Shown here piece by piece: positions 45,776-57,824 of a stretch of 64,000 bases of DNA (position 1 is the first letter of the stretch; each line of letters starts with the position of its first letter). Position numbers and translations under genes: made by a program. The notes below the pieces were generated by a model. It was not told the DNA's origin. It did not search any database and saw only the letters and a program-made list of their open reading frames with translations. Source of the DNA: Pontederia crassipes. Lineage: Eukaryota; Streptophyta; Magnoliopsida; Commelinales; Pontederiaceae. The DNA lies in NCBI GenBank assembly GCA_030549335.1, contig CM060194.1, forward strand, positions 61,408,547 through 61,472,546, in the 5' to 3' direction.

Positions 45776-46405
45776 TTAACTTAATTTACATGGTGGCGGA
45801 CTAGTACCTTCGGCGAAGGGCGGAGGGCGGCCGAGACGACAGTGGAGGCGGTGGGCAGTGGCGGCGAAGGAGGACGTTGGCGGCGGTGGAGGACGTCGGC
45901 GGCGGTGGAGGACGTCGGAGGGCAGAGTCGGCGGCGGTGGAGGACGTCGGCGGCGATGGAGGGAGGACGAGGCGGCGGTGGACGCGACGGGCGACGGTGG
46001 AGGCGGAGGCGAAGAGCGGAGGGCGGACGACGCGGCGGAGGACGCGACGGATGGCGGTGGAGGAGGAGGCGGCAAACCGTCGGGGAGGGCGGAGGAGGAG
46101 GACGTCAGCGGCGGTGGAGGACGTCGGCGGTGGTGGAGAACGTCGACGGCGGTGGAGGGAGGACTCGGAGGGCGGACGAGGCTGCGATGGACGCGAAGGG
46201 CGGCGATGGAGGCGGAGGGCGGCAGAGGCGAAAAGCGGAGGGCGGACGAGGCGGCGAAGGACGTGACGGACGATGGTGGAGGAGGAGGCGGCGAACCGTC
46301 GGGGAGGGCAGACGGCGGAGGCGAACCGTCGGGGAGGGCGGAGGAGGAGGAGGAGGCGACGAAGGGCGGCGGCGAATGCAGAGGGCGACAGTGGAGGGCG
46401 GTCAA
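45776..46405 (-). CDS. GC-rich Pro/Ser/Arg low-complexity ORF, copy 2 (209 aa), uncertain
   Basis: Counterpart of 37818-38417. It is ten codons longer because of a 30-bp insertion that duplicates the local GGCGAACCGTCGGGGAGG word. The insertion keeps the frame, which could reflect either selection or the triplet nature of the repeat. Confidence 0.3.
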   Translation of the reverse strand: MTALHCRPLHSPPPFVASSSSSALPDGSPPPSALPDGSPPPPPPSSVTSFAASSALRFSPLPPSASIAALRVHRSLVRPPSPPSTAVDVLHHRRRPPPPLTSSSSALPDGLPPPPPPPSVASSAASSALRSSPPPPPSPVASTAASSSLHRRRRPPPPPTLPSDVLHRRRRPPPPPTSSFAATAHRLHCRLGRPPPFAEGTSPPPCKLS

Positions 46406-46627
46406 ATGCAGAGGGCGACAGAGGCGAAGGGCGGAGGCGGCGGTCGTCGGGCGTCGGACGTCGGGCGAAGGCCGGAGGCAGCAGTGGAAGGCGTCGGAGT
46501 TCGGGCGTCGGAGGTCGGGAGTCGGGCGACGGGCGTCGGGGCGCGTCAGAGGTCAGGCGTCAGACCGCGTCGGGCGTCGGGGCGCGATGTAAATATTAAA
46601 CAATAAAAAGTGAAAACGAAGAAGAGG

Positions 46628-48669
46628 AGTTAGGGATTTAAGTAATCTTTAGCGTCGCACAATAACGAGATGCTACATAGACTCCATGTAGGCGCCAAAA
46701 CTGTCACAATTCGGCTAGAGCGACACTATAGAGAAGCTAATGTGTCGCTAAGACAACGTAGCGACACCATCGCGTCGTCGGACCGTCGCAATTGTGTAGC
46801 GTCGCAATATTGCGACTCCATTGAGACGCTCAATAAAAGTTTTTTTTAAATTTCTTTAGTATGTATATAATTTTATTTATCAATGTAACATCTCATCGCA
46901 TTATGCTCCGTTCCAATTGTTTTATTTTCTTCCGATAATCTATCATGTATGTATACAAAATTATAAATATGTATGTATATGTATATATAACACAATTGTT
47001 TGTGTATATATATACATATGTCATATATGCGTACGTATATACAAATGTGTTTCATCTATGTGTATTATAAATATATATGTGTATGTATATGTCTACACAT
47101 ATATATAGATAACATGTATACGTATACGTATTCGAAGTGAATATATATATATATATATGTATGTATTTGTTTATATGTGTCAGAGTAGGTTATAATAATA
47201 TGTATCTATGCACTTATTATATATAGGTATCAACATATACGCGTATTTATATGTCTATATGTGCCCGATTGAGTGACGGGTAAAAAGTCGGTTATGGAGG
47301 CACAATACAGACGTCATTGAGTCGCTAGATTCATTTAGCGACTCCGTAGCGCCGAACTAGCATCTCAAACAATATGGCGTCTCGAACATGCGACTCTAGA
47401 GAGAAGCCCATGGTGTCATCATAGCGTCGACAATAGCTTCGGCGCTCGTTAAATGCTAGGTGGACGCTATTGTGTATCTACTGGGACGCTAACGTATCAC
47501 TCACTTAATCAACCATCGTAATCTCATGATTAAGTATATAATAATAATATATGCATAATTAAGATATTATATATATTATATGTATACATAACATAAATAA
47601 TATAGGTAAAAAATTATATATTTAGGAACACTCTTATTATGTAAAAATACATATATATATAATCGTGTAATTAATACATATATATATGTTGATATTATGC
47701 TATTGATAATATGTTTATAATCGTGTACTTAATGCTAATATAATTTAATGAATTTATTGATTGACATATAGTATATATAATATAGTGTTTAAATATATAC
47801 AATAGCGTCTCATTAGCTTCTCCTTTGTTTGAGACGTCATATAGTGTCGCTTCACAGTCTTCATACATGAGACGCTAGTGTCGCGTCTAAAGTGGTCGAC
47901 GACAAAACGGCGTTAGGTGCTGCCGCGCATTAAGAATAGTGGCGCGAAATAATAGCGTCTACGTAGCGTCTCGATCACAGCACTAGAGAGTTAACGTCAA
48001 CCCGGTCGCTAAATAGCTAAGAAGACGTATAATTAAGATATATGCATAATAAAGATATTATATCTATTATATATGTATAGATAACATAGATAATATAGGG
48101 AAAAATTTATATATTTAGGAACACTCTTATCATGTAAAAATACATATACATATATAATCGTGTAATTAATACATCTATATGTTGATATTATGCTATTGAT
48201 AATATGTCGATAATCATGTAATTAATACTAATATAATATTTAATGAATTTATTGATTGACATATAGTATATATAATATAGTGTTTAAATATATGCTATAG
48301 CGTCTCATTAACGTCTCTTTCGATTGAGACGCCATGTAGCGTCGCTTTAGAGTCTTCACACATGCGACGCTAGTTTCGCGTCTAACGTTGTCGACGCCAT
48401 AACGGCGCTAGGTACTACCGCGCATTTGCGATTCCTGACGGGAAAAAATAACGTCAACGTAGCGTCTCGATTGCGCTACTTTTAACGTCAACTCTCTGAG
48501 TAGCTAGGAAGACGCTAGTGAGACGCTAGTGAGACGCTATTGAGAGGCAAGTGGTGTCTGATACTGGTGACGCTAAAGAAGCGCAATGTAGGCGCTAGTG
48601 GCATCTTTGTAGCGTCACATGCTTTTGAGGCGCTACATGGCGTCGCTAATCGCCAATTTTCTTGTAGTG
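46628..48669. repeat. CACTA subterminal region and right terminus, copy 2
   Basis: Same TAGCGTC/GACGCTA-rich structure as 38640-40655, ending at the CACTA terminus (48642-48669) and followed by ATATGTGC, exactly as after copy 1. There is no left terminus for this copy, so it is a truncated element that did not arise by an independent insertion. Confidence 0.85.
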
Positions 48670-48949
48670 ATATGTGCTGCAAACTAAAGAAGGAAAGACT
48701 GAGGTTCGATCCAATGGCTTACATCTTTGCTCTGACTCCTTGATCTTAAAGCACTTAGAGTTTCACTATCTTCTCTTTTTTTATAGAAAATTGCGTTTTT
48801 AGTTACACCATCTTCTTAGCTCAAGAGACAACAGTAAGTGATATTGAGGAGTTATGCATACTTTGTACTTATGTTCAGTATGCATTTATTCCATGACTTG
48901 CTATGACATCATGTTCAAACACATGCTTTATTGTTAAAATATAACTTTT

Positions 48950-49327
48950 ATGATTCTCCTCATTCATCTTGTAAAAGATGATAATCCACGTTCCTGGGAC
49001 ATACTGCTTCGTTTGATTATTTTTCATGTAAAGATTTCAGCGGACAAGCAGGTAGATGCCCCAATCTACACACTTAAGACAAATTTAAGGAAGACACCAC
49101 ATGGAGGTATGCAAGTATATATTCCCACCGTGACACAGTTGAATTTCAGAGAAGGTGATGCAATTAAAAAAGACAGCATGTCCAAAGTAGTAAAGAGCTC
49201 GAGGAAAATATCTTTCCACATTAGACTCACATATTCCCTTATACTAGAAGAAGGAACTTTCCTCTACATTTTATGGGCATATGTGCACAAAAGAGTAGTT
49301 AAAAGAGCTGGACAGATAACAAGCTAA
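48950..49327 (+). CDS. unrecognised 125-codon frame in CACTA flank, copy 2
   Basis: An open frame (MILLIHLVKDDNPRSWDILL at its start) that is split by two extra bases in copy 1. I recognise no domain. It lies in repeat-derived flank and may be chance or a decayed fragment of an older element. Confidence 0.2.
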   Translation: MILLIHLVKDDNPRSWDILLRLIIFHVKISADKQVDAPIYTLKTNLRKTPHGGMQVYIPTVTQLNFREGDAIKKDSMSKVVKSSRKISFHIRLTYSLILEEGTFLYILWAYVHKRVVKRAGQITS

Positions 49328-49799
49328 TATTGAGACAACTAAGAAAGAACCACAAGCACATTTTTTACGGATTACAATCCTTCACAATTTCATATGACAT
49401 TTGCGATGGTTAAGAAAATCCTTCAGAATTATCAATGGTCAAAATGTTCATGGCTATACTAATGAGAAAATCCATCGATAATTTATCGACGACGTACCGA
49501 CGGATGCCTTCATAATTACTGACGGATATCATATACGTCGATCATTCCGAAGGGTAGATGCATTGAAAAATATATTTATAATAAAATATATATAATATAA
49601 TATAAGCATATGATAATATTTTAATATTAACATTTTCGAAGGATAGAATAGTAAAAAATTAAACTAATAATAATGTATGGATAATATAATATAAGCATAT
49701 GTTTAATATTTTATTATTAATGTTTTCGACAAATTCTGCCTTTAGAATTATATCCATCGGTAATTCGAAGGGTAGATCCATTAGAAATTAAATTAATAA

Positions 49800-49893
49800 T
49801 AATGTATATATAATATAATATAATATAATATAATATAATATAATATAATATAATATAATATAATATGATATAATATAATATAATATAATATAA
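49800..49893. repeat. (ATATA)n microsatellite, copy 2
   Basis: Pentanucleotide run, about 20 bp longer than the equivalent at 41797-41866. Confidence 0.85.
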
Positions 49894-50076
49894 GCGCATG
49901 TTTAGTATCTTATTATTAATGTTTCTGACGGGTTGCATCTTTGGAATTACCAATGGATGGAGATTTGTCAGTAATTTTGAAGGCAAAATCTGTCAAAAAT
50001 TAAATTAATAATATATATAATATAAGCATAGATTTAATATTTTGTTATTAATGTTCTCAAAGGATAGACCCATCAG

Positions 50077-51622
50077 GATAGACCGAGAGATGGACCTGGA
50101 GTACCCTTAGGTCATTTGTTTCCTTGAAGTTCTTCCTTCATTCGAGTTGTCTTTGATTTTATAGTGTCGATAACTCCCGCCCAAGATCTTCAATTGTCAC
50201 ATGCATGTCGAGAGTGGGGAGACAGTTGAGTCGTATAAGAAGTCACTCACGACTAGCGCCAGGTAGGACCAAGAGGTCTACTGGAGTTTTTTTTATTTTC
50301 TCTTTCAAAATCGTATTGAAAATAATCCACTCGAGAGGAATTATCACTTGTTGGGACTGAGTGTGTGCTTTGGCCGAGCCCCGACTTACACTCAAGATTC
50401 TTTATGTCCAGAGGTGGAGGCATGTCGGCACATGCCCAGATTTGGGTATCCAATGCTTTAGAATGCTCCATCCTCGCGAGAGCATGGCGGTTGTGTTATA
50501 GATGATGACTTGGTTGCTAGTGTCACCCACCACGAGAGTGGGAATTTTCATGCATGGGGTCATCTATTGCTACTTTATTGGTTTTATATCAATTTAAGAA
50601 ACAAATTTTCTGAAACAGTTCTCCCAAGCGCTAGTGTTTAATTATTTAATCTTTGTTCACACTTACATCTAAAAACCCTAAAACTTAGTGTAGTTTCATT
50701 TATTGCAATTGCTAGTTTAGTAGTATTTCACTTTTCGTAGACTCAACTGTTTCTTCAAAACAATTTCAATCAAGTATACTTTCGACTTTGTCTCTGTGGA
50801 TCAATCCTTAAATACTACATTGACTCATGTGTGCTTGCAATCTCATCTTGTGAGCTAAGGATTCTTATAAATTTTAAAGTTCATTTAGGATTTTCTGCTA
50901 AGTGGGAGTTATCGAGTTACCAATTTCTTACTAGAATTATTTTCTAGGTCATCTCATGCTCTTGCTCATCACACACACACAAATCACAATCAGATCAATA
51001 AACTCTCAAATTCGCTATAAGAATACACAAAAACTTTCCTCCAATATTATATTCTTACAATGCTCGCAATTAAAACTCGTAGAGAGAATAGATGATTCCT
51101 AAAGTAAATCTCCAAAATATGCTACAGACGTGAAAGAAGGTCTAGAATAATTTTTTGAAGTAATAACTTATCTTCATACTTTGACATAACTTTTTACAGG
51201 CTCTTGTGAAGTTATGATCATTTTTTTAAAAAAATCAATTAATAAAGTAGTCATAATTGTATATGTCAACCAAGGACCGGTCGACTGATCTATGTGACAG
51301 TTGTATAATTTTGTTTTAACCGATTATAATTTGCATGAGATTGGTCGACTGATCTTTCAACTAGTCATGACATTTTGTTCATGAATGTTGGTCGATATTA
51401 GCGATCGATCTAGGTTGATTCTTTAATTACACACTGATGAAGCGATCAACTCGCCGATCGATAGGTTCAATTTTTTTCCCTTTCATTGTTTAAATATCTC
51501 TCGACTAGCTGCAAGATAGGTTACATAATTTTGACTGCTTGTTCGACGAGTTATATTATAAAATTTAAGTTTTTATTTTTCAACTTCACGAATCTTTTGG
51601 AATATATTCATCTATTAATTTT
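50077..51622. other. probable LTR-retrotransposon debris
   Basis: No coding frame with a known domain. Positions 50725-50830 (CTCAACTGTTTCTTCAAAAC, TCTCTGTGGATCAATCCTTA) resemble the conserved 3' part of LTRs in large plant retrotransposons, a resemblance from memory that needs a search. Positions 51290-51560 carry repeated GGTCGA/CGACTGATC words. Confidence 0.35.
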
Positions 51623-52026
51623 GGGTTAATTCCTTATACCTCCCTTGAACTATAGTGATTTTTCGTGCCTATTCCTAACATATGAACTTTAACGCCTCCT
51701 TGAACTATGTCGCAATTTTTACTTTAGTTCATCTATCATATTTTGTTAACTTTTCTATTATTTTATTTATTTATTTGTTAAATACCTAAATTACCCTCTT
51801 GAGATGTCCCCTTAGTGGACATTTATTTCAAGTCAGATGAGGGAAATTTAGTCATCTAATAATTCAAAAAAATAAAAAATAATGGGAAAGTTAACATAAT
51901 ATGATGGATGAACTAAAATGGAAATTGCGACATAGTTTTGAGGGCACCACGATAAGTTCATATATTAGGGGCAAACGTGACGCGAAAATATCACTATAGT
52001 TCATGGGAGGTTTAAGGAATTAACCC
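51623..52026. mobile_element. Mutator-type MITE (404 bp)
   Basis: The left end (GGGTTAATTCCTTATACCTC) and the minus-strand right end (GGGTTAATTCCTTAAACCTC) are inverted repeats extending over about 44 bp (through GAACTATAGTGAT). The interior also pairs in part (AGTTCATCTATCATATT with its inverse near 51895). Flanks are ATTAATTTT and ATTAATTAT, an 8-of-9 match expected of a slightly decayed 9-bp target duplication. No coding sequence. Confidence 0.75.
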
Positions 52027-53930
52027 ATTAATTATATACTCCCATTGCCACATTGGAATACAAATTAATAACTTTATGTACAAATTCACTTGTTATAATC
52101 AAAGCTTTAAGAAGCATCATGAGATTCAACAATCTTCCTCCTTTTGATGATGACAAATTCTTTGAATAATGGAATAATATTATAAATATAAGCACACTCT
52201 CTCACACTCTCTATATGTATGTATATCATAAGTTTTTTTTCTGAATATATGTTATTACTTTACAATATCTTAAGTCACGAAACATGTGAATATGTAATAA
52301 CGTAAGAATAAAGCAATAATCATACGGCAGAAAGTGATATAGTCATAAACATCAAAAGTAGCATAATCATAAGCACGTGTCCAAAGTACAATAATCATAA
52401 TCATCTATTCCAAGGTGTCTACATTCACTATAGTATATGTGAAGTCTGTCATTATAAATAATGAACTACAAAATAAATAATGAACTACAAAATAATGCAT
52501 GCCACAAGATACATAAATATCCAACTATAAACATCCGTCCAAATTTCTCTCCATTTTGACATCCTCAAATAGGGGTGCATACAAAGTAACAAAACACGAA
52601 AGAATGCTTAAAACTCATTAAAGATATTGTCCTCACATACCATCAATGGAACAAAACCCTGGACCATTAATGACATCGAACTATCAAGATCTAATATATT
52701 CCTCTTCATCGAGAATACAAACTCCAAAGGCAAGAATAATCTCATGATTCACTAATCTAAGTAGAGACAATGATTCCCCTAGCATCAAAAGTGGTCTTCT
52801 GTTTGATGTTCTCTATGCGGTAAAAGAGATACGACCCAAAATGGAGATAAGTGGCATCTCGAATATAGAGAGAATGAAGAAATAATATGTCAAATAGAAT
52901 AACATATGTATAAATGATCAAATCATGAAGTAATCATGTGACTAAGAATATGACAAACTGACTTCATTTGCACAGACAGAAACTGATGTATCTAATCAAT
53001 TTTGTAATAGATAGATCATCCGCCAAATACGATACTGACTCCATCCTCAAGAGATAGATAATCATGTGGTCATCCATGTGTGACAAACTGATGATGACCA
53101 TGTATTGGAGAGAAAAAAACCAAAATGCTATAAACATGATCATTGTGAGATGAATGAAAACTCCAAGAACCCGAGTACAAAATGCTCCATATTGAAAAGT
53201 TATATTCACATGGAAAAGACAAAAGAGTTATGGATACACATGCTCAGAGACCACCTAATAGTGAAAAACATCTCTTAGATCTCAAACACTTTTAAGAAGT
53301 CTCAATCAATAATAATGACCCTCCCAACGCCTTGAAAGAGGTAAAGGGCATAATGTCATTGCTACTGCTACCGTTCAACTAATAAGTACCTTAGTGTCTT
53401 AAGAAGTAGAAATAGAGGTCGACACAGGGGGAGGACGATGAACACACAATTGTAACCTATCCCTAAAGGAAGGAACTATGGGTTCGAGCTCAGGCATGGT
53501 GATGAGGCATAACTCCTATAGAACAGATGAAAGAATTCAACAATGAGGAGAGTGACAAAGGGACAATCACTATGGTAGGAGGACTGTTGACTGAATTATG
53601 AGATGACCGACGAGAACCTAGGTGGTGAACAACACCACCAATGGCTAAGGCAAGCACTGAAAAAGAGAAAAAGTGGAATGAATCGCGAAATGAGAGTGAG
53701 GAACAAAGAGTGGAGTCGGTTAAAATGGTTATTTGGCTACAACTAAAGAAGAGATAGCCATCCACAATAAAAAATGGATGGAGATGGTTTGAGAAAAGGC
53801 TGACGAGACAAGACATTTTGGAAAGTGGGCGATCATGCACAAGACTGTAGGGATATGAGAGAGGAAGGGTCATCGTGTTGTTGTCAATGGTCAACGAGGC
53901 AACATGGTGAAGGGATCGACCATTTTTATT
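52027..53930 (-). mobile_element. possible Copia-type retrotransposon remnant (minus strand)
   Basis: On the minus strand 52149-52121 reads CATCAAAAGGAGGAAGATTG followed by TTGAATCTC, which resembles the polypurine tract and LTR start of plant Copia elements. Upstream on the same strand (52964-53209 and 53490-53894) are frames without stops but with no polymerase motif I can recognise. If correct, the MITE at 51623 sits inside the LTR. No second LTR was identified. Confidence 0.35.
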
Positions 53931-55446
53931 TATTCATTTTTTTTACTTTTGGTTCTACATTTCTTTTTTTTCATTATGATAGTTTCCTTTTTCAATATCA
54001 TTCAATTTTACCACTTAGATCTATCATTTCCATTTTACCATTATTTAATATTATTTCCTTTTAAATATTATTCACTTTTTAACATAGTTTTTTTCAATTC
54101 CATTTTCATTTTCCTTTTAATATTATTCATTTTTAATACTTACATATTTTATAATTATTTTCTTTCATGTTTCACTATAATTTTAGTTTTGTAAATTTTT
54201 TTGTTTGAACTAGGTTTGTTGTTTATTCATCGGTTCATTTGTTTTTTTATCCAATTAGTTTTTCCCCAATACGATGATAGTTTTGACTTCCAAGTTTAAT
54301 TGAAACGGATTAGCCATTTGTTCACTATTGAGTTGACTAGTTCAATCATTGCAGGTCAAAAGTTAAGCTAAATATATTTTAATTTATTATTTATCCATAA
54401 TGTAAATTTATCAACATTAGTTAACAAAACTTACTCAAAAGTAAATAATATTTTTTTAATGACTTTTTGAAACTAAATTATGATGAAATCAAAAAAGAAG
54501 AAGGATATAAAATATTAGGATATCCAGATGGGATCATCATCATTAAAAGATTCAGTCATGACCCATACACGTATAACTATATTCAAATAAATTTTGATAC
54601 ATTATTTTTATCGATCGCTAAAAGGATTATTATGAGTACTAAATAAATGTTTACCACATTAAGACAAAACACTAGTTACTAAAATTAATGAAAAGTAATT
54701 AATAATTTTTTTATGAATTTTAAACTAAAATATGAAAACAAATAAAAATAGTTATAATTTTAAATATGAAAAAATGAAGAAAATGTTTATGATAAGTGTT
54801 CTTTCTAAGAAGTCAAATGTTATTATCTTATGACGCTATATATCTACAAAGATAGTAGTATTATAAAAAAAATGGAGATATTTACTAATAACTATGATAT
54901 AATGTATTTAGAAATATAATTAGTTGTAACCTTATTAACAGAAATGTATAGATATAAGCTATCTAACCTATAGTCTACGCTACCATATTTAAGATAACAA
55001 TATAGGGTCACTGATTGTACAAAACACCTTAGGAGCTGTAGTTTATAACTATTTTCATATCTTTGGTTGGATTAGACTCAACCTCTTGGAAGACATTTGA
55101 GATTTTATCAAGACAGAATTATTAGTTTGTGTGCTCTTTTCTCTTCCAAAGTGCCATATCTCTTTCTCTCTCTCAACAATAAATATAAAAGAGTGATGAC
55201 TTTTAACAATAAATTGATAATTAGATTATGCCACATGTCACAAATCAATCTTTCTTGAATATATTATTGCTTAAATGTAATGTAAAACAAATAGTTTAAA
55301 TATTGATATAATACAATTAGTTCATTGGATCTGATGGTTATATTTATGATAACAATATACTTTTTTACAATAGTATATTGTTTTAATTGATCTCGTTGGA
55401 TGATTCCATAAATTATAATATTAATATATATATATATATATATAAA
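53931..55446. other. T-rich and AT-rich stretch, no gene
   Basis: Positions 53930-54200 are strongly T-rich with a phenylalanine-rich frame that is composition-driven. The rest is AT-rich; a TA run lies at 55421-55443. Confidence 0.4.
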
Positions 55447-56515
55447 GCTGATGCATCGAAGAGGCTCACACTGCACCATTTGATTTTATCTTTTTTTTAG
55501 GTACTTACATTTCATCTCTTTTATTTGTCGTGTAACCTCTATTCTTTCAATTGATTTCCTATTTTGTGTAACTTTTGTCTTTCCAACCCTCCACCATTTT
55601 TTCTTTTTCATGTAACTCCCATTCAACTAATGTACCCATCTAATACTTAGTAATTCTCATCGTAGGATTTGGTTTTCTCTTTTTTCCAAGTGTTTTAAAT
55701 TTTTTGAATATTTAAAAATATTCCATAGCATTTGTATTTCCTTTATTGGAGAGCTTCTCGTCGTAGGATTTGGTTTTATCTTTTTTTAAAGTGTTATATA
55801 TATATAGTTGATGCATCGAAGAGGCTCACATTGCACCATTTGATTTTATCTTTTTTTCTAGGTTCTTACCTTTCATCTCTTTTATCTGTCGTGTAACCTT
55901 TATTCTTTCAATTGATTTCTTATTTCGTGTAACTTCTATCTTTCCAACACTCCACCATTTTTTCTTTTTCATGTAACTCCCATTCAACTAATGTACCCAT
56001 TTAATACTTAGTAATTCTCATCGTAGGATTTGGTTTTCTCTTTTTTCTAAGTGTTTTAAATTTTTTGAATATTTTAAAATATTCCATAGCATTTGTAATT
56101 CCTTTATTGGAGAGCTTCTCAACGTAGGATTTGGTTTTATCTTTTTTTAAGTGTTATATATATATACTGATACATCGAAGAGACTCACATTGCATCATTT
56201 GATTTTATCTTTTTTCTAGGTACTTAGCTTTCATCTCTTTTATTTGTCTTGTAACCTCTATTCTTTCAATTGATTTCATATTTCGTATAACTTCTGTCTT
56301 TCCAACCCTCCACGATTTTTTCTTTTTCATGTAACTCCCATTCAACTAATGTACCCATTTAATACTTGATAATTCTCATCGTACGATTTGGTTTTCTCTT
56401 TTTTCTAAGTGTTTTAAATTTTTTGAATATTTTAAAATATTCCATAGCATTTGTAATTCCTTTATTGGAGAGCTTCTCATCGTAGGATTTGGTTTTATCT
56501 TTTATTTTAAGTGTT
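55447..56515. repeat. tandem repeat, three copies of a 360-bp unit
   Basis: Units start at about 55447, 55807 and 56167 with GATGCATCGAAGAGGCTCAC-like sequence and continue through CACCATTTGATTTTATC, GTAACTCCCATTCAACTAAT and GTAGGATTTGGTTTT. Within each unit the GTAGGATTTGGTTTT word occurs twice. Units are highly similar with scattered substitutions, and each is preceded by a short TA run. No coding sequence. Confidence 0.9.
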
Positions 56516-56796
56516 TAAACTTTTTTGAATATTTTAAATAGCATTTGTAACTCCTTTTTTAATGAATCATTAAAATATTCCATAGCATTTAATCTTTGAA
56601 TGTCAGACATTTGTAACTTCTTTTTTAATGAAAAATTAAAATATTAAATAAAAGCTAATAATTTAATTTTTCTAATTTATAAAAATTTGTCACAGTGTCC
56701 GTTTCAAACTTTTATCCTTCTTCTATTCTCTCTCATCCATTATAATAATAAGACGTGCCCATTATAATAACTACATCATTAGTTCTTCTTCTATCC
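56516..56796. other. degenerate continuation of the tandem repeat
   Basis: AT-rich sequence that repeats fragments of the 360-bp unit (AATATTCCATAGCATTT) before the next element. Confidence 0.4.
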
Positions 56797-56799
56797 TAA

Positions 56800-57215
56800 G
56801 GCCCCATTTGGTTGGGGGTAAAAAGAGAGGAATCGATGAGAAGAGAAAGAAGGAGAATCGATTCCTCCTGTTTGTTTGAATTAAGTTAGAGGGAAATGGA
56901 GGAAAAGTCAATTTCTTTCTCCTTCATTCTTCTCCAATTCTTTCACTCTCAAATCGGGGTGAAAAGAAGGGGAAAGACACACTTAACATGTATTTTCATT
57001 TTTAACCATATAAATTAAACATAAGTATATATATAAAGGATATAATCGTTCAAATAAAATTATCACTTAACATTATTCCCTTTCCTTCCTTTTAATGACG
57101 TGAACCAAATAAGAGTAACTATTCACCCTCATTTTCCTGCATTTCCTTCCCATCTTTTCCCTTTCCACTCTTTACCTTCCCTTCCCTTTAATGAATTTTG
57201 AACCAAACAGACTCT
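56800..57215. mobile_element. PIF/Harbinger-like MITE (416 bp)
   Basis: The left end (GGCCCCATTTGGTTGG) and the minus-strand right end (AGAGTCTGTTTGGTTC) are imperfect inverted repeats with the usual GTTTGGTT core of this MITE class. TAA occurs on both sides (56797-56799 and 57216-57218), the expected 3-bp target duplication. The interior is purine-rich on the left, pyrimidine-rich on the right and non-coding. Confidence 0.65.
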
Positions 57216-57218
57216 TAA

Positions 57219-57824
57219 AGGTGTGCATGCACTGGGTGTTGTTTCATCTTGCCTTTTAAATTAGAACAGTTTAGAATATGTAAAATTATAGAACAGTTTA
57301 GATTTTTTTTCCTCTTGTGGAAAATGAATAGCAAAGATGATGTTTAAAAGGAGCAAGTTCACACCAAAAGTTACTACTCTCTAGATTCCTATACATTGAA
57401 GGCGTTGGAGGAAACACACAGGATGAAGGCGTGCATGACGAACAAGTCTCTCATGGATCCCAATTGGCTATGGGTTTCGTCGGTGCATGTGGTGTTGGAG
57501 CTGGAGGATTACATGGAGCACTACCTTCGGATGGAGCTGACCACAAAGCTACGCCTTGTAGTGGACTCTCCAACGCTTCTTCCCTAAGGGATCCAACCCC
57601 TCCTTCCACCTCCTCATCCTCCATTCCAGGCCCGTGGCCACCTCCGGCATCGGCCTCGCCTGCCCTGGTCTCTCTCTCTTCCCCCCCTCCCCCTCCCTTA
57701 TCTATCATTGAAAAATTGCTGCATCTAGGATCAGACGAAGTCTACGGAGACAGATCTAAAGAAGACGGCGTCAAAGGTGATCGACCGAGCACAGGAGCTC
57801 TGCAATAATTTTCAGTTGCAATAA
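57219..57824 (+). other. unrecognised GC-rich patch with two overlapping frames
   Basis: 57396-57587 and 57431-57808 are open in different frames; the second is alanine/serine/proline-rich. The patch is less AT-rich than its surroundings and sits directly before a hAT transposase remnant, so it could be a captured gene fragment or part of the dead element. I recognise no domain. Confidence 0.3.

Larger units (their letters stand above)
43244..50076 (+). repeat. large direct duplication, copy 2 (6833 bp)
   Basis: Nearly identical to 35285-42049. Differences seen by eye include a one-base deletion at about 43299 relative to copy 1, a 30-bp in-frame insertion near 46310, an 18-bp block near 47912 absent from copy 1, a 10-bp duplication near 48525, two bases fewer near 49136 and a longer ATATA run. 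It ends at 50076, next to a 9-bp direct repeat (GGATAGACC at 50062-50070 and 50076-50084). Confidence 0.95.
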
